Assembly (NCBI GenBank): GCA_002331255.1
Contig: DCZD01000022.1
Location: forward strand, 45,213-51,254
Direction of reading: 5' to 3'
Length of the DNA stretch: 6,042 nt
Source: Acidimicrobiaceae bacterium UBA2093
Lineage (GTDB): Bacteria > Actinomycetota > Acidimicrobiia > Acidimicrobiales > Ilumatobacteraceae
The notes below the pieces were generated by a model. That model made no database searches, was not told the DNA's origin, and saw nothing but the letters and a program-made list of their open reading frames with translations. Both the position numbers and the translations under genes were made by a program. Positions 1 to 4,924 of this stretch are shown here, one piece after another; positions within the stretch are counted from its first letter, which is position 1; the number at the start of each line of letters is the position of its first letter.

Positions 1-68
1 GTGAGGCCCGGAATGTCTGCGTGCGAAGGGGTCTCCCACGCCTGGTCTACTTTTTGATGAGTCGCCAC
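1..68 (-). CDS. possible 5' end of a divergent gene running off the left edge
   Basis: On the - strand a GTG at 66-68 opens 22 codons that continue off the window. They read M-A-T-H-Q-K-V-D-Q-A-W-E-T-P-S-H-A-D-I-P-G-L, a balanced composition that looks more coding-like than the other frames here. Support is thin. The only Shine-Dalgarno-like element is GAAG three bases before the GTG, which is too close. The frame is also open upstream of the GTG, back to a TAA at about position 145. I do not recognise a family. It may be chance. Confidence 0.15.
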   Translation of the reverse strand, partial: MATHQKVDQAWETPSHADIPGL

Positions 69-90
69 ATTCTTCAATGTAGTGGGCGAC
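61..90. repeat. bulged inverted repeat upstream of the enoyl-CoA hydratase gene
   Basis: GTCGCC at 61-66 pairs with GGCGAC at 85-90, and ACATT at 67-71 pairs with AATGT at 76-80 around a CTTC loop. Bases 81-84 form a bulge. No T-tract follows on either strand, so it is not a convincing intrinsic terminator. It could be an operator, leader RNA structure or chance. Confidence 0.35.
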
Positions 91-115
91 AGCTGGTTGC
101 ACGACAGACCGACCA

Positions 116-140
116 ACGAGAGCACGGAGTACGCTCTCGT
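116..140. repeat. 8-bp perfect inverted repeat, possible operator
   Basis: ACGAGAGC at 116-123 is repeated in inverted form as GCTCTCGT at 133-140, with a 9-nt spacer. It lies about 34 bp upstream of the start codon of the enoyl-CoA hydratase gene. The size and spacing suit a dimeric repressor site (TetR-type regulators often control acyl-CoA genes) or an RNA hairpin. The role is inferred from position only. Confidence 0.4.
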
Positions 141-160
141 CGTTTACGAACCTCGACATG

Positions 161-166
161 AAAGGA
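161..166 (+). promoter_or_regulatory. ribosome binding site for the enoyl-CoA hydratase gene
   Basis: AAAGGA lies 8 nt before the ATG at 175. It decides the start in favour of 175 rather than the in-frame GTG at 82, which has no comparable element in front of it. Confidence 0.7.
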
Positions 167-174
167 ACGCAATC

Positions 175-918
175 ATGGCCGTCAACACCGAGATCAGTGA
201 CAACATCATGTGGATCACTCTGAACCGACCAGAGGCGGGGAACGCCTTGAACGTGGAGGTAGGTGAGGGCCTGTCATCGGCATTCGCTGAGGTTGCCTCC
301 AACGATGACATACGCGCTGTCGTTGTGACCGGTGCCGGAGAAAAGATCTTCTGTGCCGGAATGGATTTGAAGGCATTTGCAGCTGGCATGGACATGGCGC
401 CAGTTGGTCGCGGTCTTGAAGCACTTCGCACATGCGAGAAGCCAGTCATTGCAGCAGTCAACGGAGCAGCTTTGGCCGGCGGGTTCGAGGTGATGATGTC
501 GTGTGACTTGGTCGTCGCGGTCGATCACGCAAAGTTTGGTATCCCCGAGGTGAAGCGCGGCCTGTTCGCCGCAGGCGGAGGCACGCGTCTTCCAACACGT
601 ATTCCATTGACTGTGGCTCTCGAGATGGGTATGACGGGCGACTCGATCACGCCCGAACGGGCACTTCACCTGGGGCTCATCAACCAGGTGGTGCCAGTGT
701 CGGAGTTGAGGTCGGCAACGGCGGCACTTGCCACACGCATCACGGCAAATGGCCCCTTGGCAGTGCGAGCCACAAAGAAGCTCATGTACATGGAAATCTC
801 CGAAGCCAATTCACAAGCGATCGGCGAGGCGACGGCGCAAGTTTTTTCGAGCGAAGATGCACGTGAAGGTGCCACTGCATTTGCTCAGAAGCGGACGCCA
901 GAGTGGAAGGGCCGCTGA
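175..918 (+). CDS. enoyl-CoA hydratase/isomerase family (crotonase) protein
   Basis: This 247-residue protein has the normal length of a single-domain crotonase. Such enzymes usually add water across the 2,3-double bond of acyl-CoA thioesters in fatty acid or amino acid breakdown, in the cytoplasm. The oxyanion-hole segments are visible as F-C-A-G-M-D (residues 59-64) and A-G-G-F-E (101-105). Both glutamates used by true hydratases are present: E105, in the G-G-x-E segment, and E125, in F-G-I-P-E-V. The G-G-G-T-R-L-P segment follows, and the C-terminus has the usual R-A-T-K-K helix. The ATG at 175 was chosen because AAAGGA at 161-166 sits at proper spacing. A GTG at 82 in the same frame would add 31 residues that do not resemble the family. 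The gene appears monocistronic, with inverted repeats upstream and a hairpin terminator downstream. The exact substrate is unknown; isomerase or dehalogenase activity within the superfamily cannot be excluded, though the two glutamates favour hydratase. Confidence 0.92.
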   Translation: MAVNTEISDNIMWITLNRPEAGNALNVEVGEGLSSAFAEVASNDDIRAVVVTGAGEKIFCAGMDLKAFAAGMDMAPVGRGLEALRTCEKPVIAAVNGAALAGGFEVMMSCDLVVAVDHAKFGIPEVKRGLFAAGGGTRLPTRIPLTVALEMGMTGDSITPERALHLGLINQVVPVSELRSATAALATRITANGPLAVRATKKLMYMEISEANSQAIGEATAQVFSSEDAREGATAFAQKRTPEWKGR

Positions 919-964
919 CAGGCGGAATGTGATTGTCGTCTACTGACGAAAATCTGGGAACGAA

Positions 965-994
965 GAAGGCCGGTGGCTCACGCCACCGGCCTTC
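965..994. terminator. bidirectional intrinsic terminator between convergent genes
   Basis: GAAGGCCGGTGGC (965-977) pairs perfectly with GCCACCGGCCTTC (982-994) around a TCAC loop, giving a 13-bp GC-rich stem. The + strand continues TATTCGTTTG; the - strand continues TTCGTTCC. Both are only moderately T-rich. It lies 46 nt after the enoyl-CoA hydratase stop and 27 nt after the stop of the opposing binding-protein gene, so it can serve both. Confidence 0.85.
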
Positions 995-1021
995 TATTCG
1001 TTTGATGTAGCTATGCCAGGG

Positions 1022-2566
1022 TCAGCCCTTGGCGAGGTCCTTCAACTGGTAGTCGACGGATACGGTCGCACCCTTCAACCTGTTCATCGCCTTGTCGACG
1101 AACAAGCAGGCGCTTGCAGGAACCTGCTTGCCTGGAGGACCGACGAGGTCGGTCACGCCATTGGTGGCAGGGCATGGTGCCTGACCGCTCTGCCAGAACA
1201 TCTGCTTCGGGAACCACGGCTTGCCTGGGCGTGTCGTGGCCTTTAGACCAAGGCGGAAGTCGACGTCACCCAAGGTGCGGATGCCCTTCGAGATGTCTGA
1301 ACGCTTCGGGTTGTCTCCGGCCTTCCAGATACCTGCAGCGACGATGCGCATGTAGGAACAGACGGTGGTGATCATGCCAACGCGAATCGGGTGATCCTTC
1401 AAGGTTGTCGACATCTTGTTCGCATCGCCATAACCCTTGTTGTACTCGTCAACGCACATCTGGCTGAACTTGTCGAGCTTTGCCAGGCTGCGGTGCGGTC
1501 CGGCGTATGTCCAGTCGAGGAACTTGGTCTTGACGAACAACTTGCAGCCAGCCGAGGTCAAGCCCTTGAGACACATGGTGTTTGCTTGGGTGTCACCTGC
1601 AGCGTTGGCGATGCCGGTCGAGTACGAGACACGTACATCGACGCCAGCCGATGCCATTGCCGAAGCCATTGGCTCGATTTCACCAGAACCGACAGCGATC
1701 GGGATGTAAACACCGTTCGTTGCATCGACGCCGGCAGCCTTCATGGCCGCAGCCGCTTCAGCCTTGCCGAGGCACTGTCCGCTACGTGCGCCAGTGCATG
1801 TGAGCTGCGAGAACACGATGTTCTGCGGCTTGATGCCGAGCTTGCGCAGGCGATTCGTGATGAGCGTCTTGATTCCTGCGGCGACACCGTCGGTCTCAGG
1901 AGCGACGACAGCGACCACGTCGGTTGTCTTCAGTGCCTTCATGGCGCCGAGCGAATCCATCAATGCATTGACGCCCACTTCCGCTGGGTACGACGCAGCA
2001 GAGAAGTAGTTACCGGTACGCATCAACTGAAGGGTTCCGCCTTCACCTGTCACGTAAGGAATCTTGACGTCTTGTACGAGGAAGCGCACGCCAGGGCCGG
2101 TCCAGCCGGACGTGGTGAAAGCTGCAGCTGGCTTGTGGTCATCCCACAACTTCTGTGCGATGCCGTCACGCTGTGAGGGCACTAATGGGCTGTACACCAT
2201 GTCGACGACGTTGATGTTGCGGCCGCGGATACCACCGCATGCGTTGATCAGATTGGCGTAGACCTTGGCGGTTTCGAGCATGTTGCCATGGTCGACATAA
2301 ATGCCGAGCGGAATCAGAGCATCAAGGTCTTGGCGCATGTGGCCGACCTTGATTTCCTTGTCGGTGTAACCCATGCCCGGGTTCGACTTGAGCGGTGCCT
2401 TGGCGGTGTTGCCCTCCTTGACACAGAACTTGTCTTCGCGGGCCTGGAACGGATTGGTGCGATCAACTGCTGAGACACGAGCTGCGCTCGCACCAGTCAG
2501 TGATGTACCTACCGTCGTGGCCATTGTTGCTGCCGCTAGGAACGCGGCAACGTAACGTCGCTTCAT
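1022..2566 (-). CDS. exported substrate-binding protein of a branched-chain amino acid-type (HAAT/Liv) ABC transporter
   Basis: The 514-residue protein begins with a Sec-type signal peptide: K-R-R at 2-4, an Ala/Thr-rich hydrophobic stretch, and an A-S-A-A cleavage site near residues 26-29. No lipobox cysteine is present, so it is not an obvious lipoprotein. After a linker, the segment K-E-I-K-V-G-H onward resembles the first strand of type I periplasmic binding proteins. N-A-C-G-G-I-R-G-R-N-I matches the family's usual 'N-x-x-G-G-I-x-G-R' element. Later parts (V-V-A-V-V-A-P-E-T-D-G; G-V-Y-I-P-I-A-V-G) look like the second lobe. It should capture a small ligand outside the membrane and deliver it to the Liv-type permease. 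It is longer than LivJ/LivK (about 370 residues), and the mature part has ten cysteines. The ATG at 2566 was chosen because TAAGGGGGG sits 8 nt upstream and the signal peptide starts there. It is transcribed divergently from the permease operon. The ligand is unknown. Confidence 0.88.
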   Translation of the reverse strand: MKRRYVAAFLAAATMATTVGTSLTGASAARVSAVDRTNPFQAREDKFCVKEGNTAKAPLKSNPGMGYTDKEIKVGHMRQDLDALIPLGIYVDHGNMLETAKVYANLINACGGIRGRNINVVDMVYSPLVPSQRDGIAQKLWDDHKPAAAFTTSGWTGPGVRFLVQDVKIPYVTGEGGTLQLMRTGNYFSAASYPAEVGVNALMDSLGAMKALKTTDVVAVVAPETDGVAAGIKTLITNRLRKLGIKPQNIVFSQLTCTGARSGQCLGKAEAAAAMKAAGVDATNGVYIPIAVGSGEIEPMASAMASAGVDVRVSYSTGIANAAGDTQANTMCLKGLTSAGCKLFVKTKFLDWTYAGPHRSLAKLDKFSQMCVDEYNKGYGDANKMSTTLKDHPIRVGMITTVCSYMRIVAAGIWKAGDNPKRSDISKGIRTLGDVDFRLGLKATTRPGKPWFPKQMFWQSGQAPCPATNGVTDLVGPPGKQVPASACLFVDKAMNRLKGATVSVDYQLKDLAKG

Positions 2567-2574
2567 GCGTGTTT

Positions 2575-2583
2575 CCCCCCTTA
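2575..2583 (-). promoter_or_regulatory. ribosome binding site for the binding-protein gene
   Basis: Read on the - strand this is TAAGGGGGG, 8 nt before the ATG at 2566. It supports that start over an in-frame ATG at 2620, which would place 18 extra residues before the signal peptide. Confidence 0.65.
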
Positions 2584-2620
2584 GGAATGTAGATGCACCC
2601 CCCGGTGCCCCACGAGGCAA

Positions 2621-2650
2621 ACCCTAGACGGTTTTAATGCGTCCTTTCAA
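2621..2650 (-). promoter_or_regulatory. predicted promoter of the binding-protein gene
   Basis: On the - strand, TTGAAA (2645-2650) is followed by an 18-nt spacer and TAGGGT (2621-2626). TAGGGT is a common -10 form in actinobacteria for the housekeeping sigma factor. Transcription would begin near 2614, leaving a leader of roughly 48 nt. The call is from motif match and position only. Confidence 0.5.
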
Positions 2651-2670
2651 TACGTCTCGGGGCGTTCTTC

Positions 2671-2676
2671 TAATAT
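2671..2676 (+). promoter_or_regulatory. predicted -10 element of the MFS-ABC/permease operon
   Basis: TAATAT fits the TANNNT -10 consensus, about 58 nt before the GTG start. No good -35 is seen; TTCAAT at 2646-2651 is a weak candidate with a 19-nt spacer and overlaps the -35 of the divergent promoter. If correct, the two promoters lie back to back and could be co-regulated. Confidence 0.35.
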
Positions 2677-2694
2677 GACGTTGCGCTCGGAATG

Positions 2695-2713
2695 TATTTG
2701 CTCACTGCAAATA
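2695..2713. repeat. 7-bp inverted repeat in the operon leader, possible operator
   Basis: TATTTGC (2695-2701) and GCAAATA (2707-2713) are perfect inverted copies separated by TCACT. The repeat lies just downstream of the predicted transcription start and 20 nt before the GTG start codon, a position where a bound repressor would block transcription. A second repeat, TGCTCA (2699-2704) with TGAGCA (2716-2721), overlaps it. Confidence 0.4.
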
Positions 2714-2722
2714 GCTGAGCAT

Positions 2723-2730
2723 GAGGGGGA
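2723..2730 (+). promoter_or_regulatory. ribosome binding site for the MFS-ABC fusion gene
   Basis: GAGGGGGA lies 3 nt before the GTG at 2734; measured from its GAGG core the spacing is 7 nt. It supports GTG as the start and abuts the second leader inverted repeat, so folding of that repeat could affect translation. Confidence 0.55.
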
Positions 2731-2733
2731 ATT

Positions 2734-4923
2734 GTGGGGGATACGGCATCTTCTGGCGACGTTGAATCTCTGACGTCGCTGATCATCGAAGGCGAAGAAG
2801 AGCGGCGAGCCGCACAGTTGCGTAGTGCCGCCGTCGACGAGTCGGTCGTCACCGCCATGGAGGCTGTGTCTTTGAAGGAGGCCTTCGCCGCAGGCGGCAA
2901 AGCCACCTTGGGCGTGTTGCTGCTGCTGCACATCGTCGAGCAGTTCGACCGCACGGCGTTGGCCGTGTTGGCACCTGACATTCAGAAGGCATTGAATATC
3001 TCCGACACGACGCTCATCGGAATTCTCAGCTTCGCAGGAGTGATCATCGTGCTCGGCGCAATTCCGCTTGCGTGGCTTGCTGACCGTTTTCGCCGGACTC
3101 GCATCATGAACATCTCTGTGTCGACATCGGCGCTCATGATCGCCCTCACCGGACTTGTGCCGAACCCATTCCTCATGTTCTTGGCGCGAGCCGGTGTTGG
3201 TGCGACGTACTCGTACCAGTTGCCCTGCTTCAACTCACTTCTGGCAGACACGTACCCCATCGCATCTCGATCTCGTATCTATGCAATCGACGGTCTCGGT
3301 CGCCCGCTTGGGCTACTAGTGGGACCGCTTCTTGCGGGAGCTTTGGCGAACTGGATTGGCGGTGACTCCGCGTGGCGTTGGGTGATGGTCATCATCGCCA
3401 TGATCATCGCGTTTGCTGCAGGCCTGACATTCTTCGTTAAGGAACCACCACGCGGCCAGTTTGAGCAAAAGATGTTCGCCGGCACCACGTATGAGCGCCC
3501 GGACGACATGCGTATCTCCATGGGCGCGGCGTTTGAGCGCCTGAAGAAGATTCGCACCTTTTATTACCTGTGCGTTGGTATCGGAGTGCTCGGCTTTGCA
3601 CTTGTCGCTGTTCCGGTTCAGTTCTCGTTGCTTCTTGAGAACGCTTATGAGTACGGCCCGTTCAAGCGAGGCTGGGTGACGTCATTGACTTGGGCGCCCT
3701 CATTATTTGTCTTGCCGTTCATAGGCACATTTTTCGACAAGATCTTCCGACAGAACCCCCGCAAGTTGATGAATATCACCGGCATGTTGGTGTTTGGATA
3801 TGGGTTCTTCACGTTGCTCGCACTTCGATTCGAGAACCCCGTTTTGTTGGTGATCTTGCTTGGTTGTGCAAATGCACTCACGTCGTCTGCATTCGCGTGT
3901 GTCGGACCAATCGTGTCGTCAGTCGCGCCGCCACAGATGCGCGCACAAGCATTCGCTCTCGTGCCGATCTTCATCTTCCTCATCGGAGGATTCTTTGGTG
4001 GACTGCTCGCAGGGTCATTGTCCGACTCGTTCGGTGAGCGAACATCGTTGACCGTCATTGCCCCGCCAGCTGGGCTTCTCGGTGGTCTCATCATGATGTA
4101 TGGCGCTCGGTTCATCCGTCGAGACATCGCGATGGCGGTTCTGGACGTGAAACGAGAGCATGCCGAGCTCATGCGGCTTGCTGCCATGGACCGCGACAGA
4201 ACGCCGCTTCTACAGGTGTCGAATGTCGATGTCAGTTACGGAACAGTTCAGATTCTGTTCGACGTCAACTTCGAAGTTCAGCGTGGCGAAGTACTTGCGC
4301 TGCTCGGAACGAACGGGGCGGGGAAGTCGACCCTGTTGCGAGCGATCTCGGGGCTGACTCAGCCTGATCGAGGCTTCATACGGCTTGAAGGACGCGCGAT
4401 TACGTTCGCCGAGGCCGAGATGCGCGCCCGAGAGGGCGTGTTGCAGGTTCGTGGAGGCATGGGGACATTCCCATCGCTCACCATCGAAGAAAACTTGAAG
4501 GCATCGATGATGACGTTCGTCGATCGAGGACTTCAAGATGACCGAATCGAGCGGGTGTATTCGATCTTTCCAATTCTTCGAGAGAAACAGGATCTCGAAG
4601 CACGGTCGCTCTCGGGTGGTCAACAGCAGATGTTGGCGCTTGGCATGGCGCTTGTGCACGACCCAAAAATTCTGCTGATTGATGAGCTGTCATTGGGTCT
4701 GGCGCCCATTGTGGTGCAGGAACTACTGGAGATCGTGACCAACTTGAAGAACGCAGGACTCACCATGGTGATTGTCGAGCAGTCACTCAACGTTGCGCTG
4801 GCATTTGCCGACAGGGCGGTGTTCCTGGAAAAAGGACATGTGCGATTCGAAGGTCCGGCGAAGGAGTTAGCCGAGCGCGGCGATCTCGTACGAGCCGTGT
4901 TCCTCGGTGCGGACGGAGGCTGA
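2734..4923 (+). CDS. MFS transporter fused to a LivF-type ABC ATPase
   Basis: One 729-residue reading frame joins two transport modules. Residues 1-50 are a charged cytoplasmic lead. Residues about 55-461 form an MFS carrier with roughly twelve hydrophobic helices. Its E-Q-F-D-R-T-A-L (69-76), L-A-D-R-F-R-R (115-121, motif A-like) and E-P-P-R-G (237-241) recall spinster-like MFS proteins. A charged linker (462-491) leads to an ABC ATPase (about 492-725). This has Walker A G-T-N-G-A-G-K-S-T (525-533), signature L-S-G-G-Q-Q-Q (626-632), Walker B ending I-D-E (649-651) and V-E-Q-S (681-684). The V-E-Q and the S-L-G-L-A-P after Walker B point to LivF rather than LivG. Oddities are D-E-L-S for the usual D-E-P-S, and R-G-G-M for P-E-G-R before F-P-S-L-T. 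The start is GTG with a good ribosome site. It leads an operon with the Liv-type permease. Fusion is seen directly; whether the MFS half transports, regulates or anchors is unknown. Confidence 0.92.
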   Translation: MGDTASSGDVESLTSLIIEGEEERRAAQLRSAAVDESVVTAMEAVSLKEAFAAGGKATLGVLLLLHIVEQFDRTALAVLAPDIQKALNISDTTLIGILSFAGVIIVLGAIPLAWLADRFRRTRIMNISVSTSALMIALTGLVPNPFLMFLARAGVGATYSYQLPCFNSLLADTYPIASRSRIYAIDGLGRPLGLLVGPLLAGALANWIGGDSAWRWVMVIIAMIIAFAAGLTFFVKEPPRGQFEQKMFAGTTYERPDDMRISMGAAFERLKKIRTFYYLCVGIGVLGFALVAVPVQFSLLLENAYEYGPFKRGWVTSLTWAPSLFVLPFIGTFFDKIFRQNPRKLMNITGMLVFGYGFFTLLALRFENPVLLVILLGCANALTSSAFACVGPIVSSVAPPQMRAQAFALVPIFIFLIGGFFGGLLAGSLSDSFGERTSLTVIAPPAGLLGGLIMMYGARFIRRDIAMAVLDVKREHAELMRLAAMDRDRTPLLQVSNVDVSYGTVQILFDVNFEVQRGEVLALLGTNGAGKSTLLRAISGLTQPDRGFIRLEGRAITFAEAEMRAREGVLQVRGGMGTFPSLTIEENLKASMMTFVDRGLQDDRIERVYSIFPILREKQDLEARSLSGGQQQMLALGMALVHDPKILLIDELSLGLAPIVVQELLEIVTNLKNAGLTMVIVEQSLNVALAFADRAVFLEKGHVRFEGPAKELAERGDLVRAVFLGADGG
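4915..4919 (+). promoter_or_regulatory. ribosome binding site for the permease gene
   Basis: GGAGG lies inside the last codons of the MFS-ABC gene, 5 nt before the ATG at 4925. With the 1-nt gap between genes this suggests coupled translation. Confidence 0.65.
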
Positions 4924-4924
4924 C

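Larger units (their letters stand above)
1..174. other. leader/intergenic region with no secure gene
   Basis: I see no convincing gene in this stretch. On the + strand one frame stays open from the left edge to a TGA at 159-161, but its translation is arginine-rich and resembles no family. A + strand frame ending at the TGA at 55-57 could be the tail of an upstream gene, but it is too short to judge. On the - strand a frame beginning with GTG at 66-68 runs off the left edge. The region holds two inverted repeats, at 61-90 and 116-140, listed separately. I could not identify a convincing -35/-10 pair for the downstream gene. TACTTT at 48-53 fits a bare TANNNT -10 box but has no matching -35. 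Confidence 0.5.

Noticed and set aside
82..174. N-terminal extension of the enoyl-CoA hydratase from a GTG at 82
   Set aside because: The extra 31 residues do not resemble crotonases, the GTG lies inside an inverted repeat without a good ribosome site, and the ATG at 175 has a proper one.
1391..2176. A 261-codon open frame on the + strand opposite the binding-protein gene
   Set aside because: It lies wholly antisense to a well-supported gene, its translation is rich in Arg, His, Cys and Ser with no recognisable family, and it has no convincing ribosome site.
2595..2608. Small palindrome GCACC-CCCC-GGTGC in the leader of the binding-protein gene
   Set aside because: A 5-bp stem in a GC-rich leader is easily due to chance, and nothing else points to a role.
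2567..2620. N-terminal extension of the binding protein from an ATG at 2620 (- strand)
   Set aside because: It would put 18 residues before a clear signal peptide and lacks the strong ribosome site seen before the ATG at 2566.
3645..4187. A 180-codon open frame on the - strand inside the MFS region
   Set aside because: It is antisense to conserved MFS helices, has biased Arg/Asn/Pro composition and no family resemblance.
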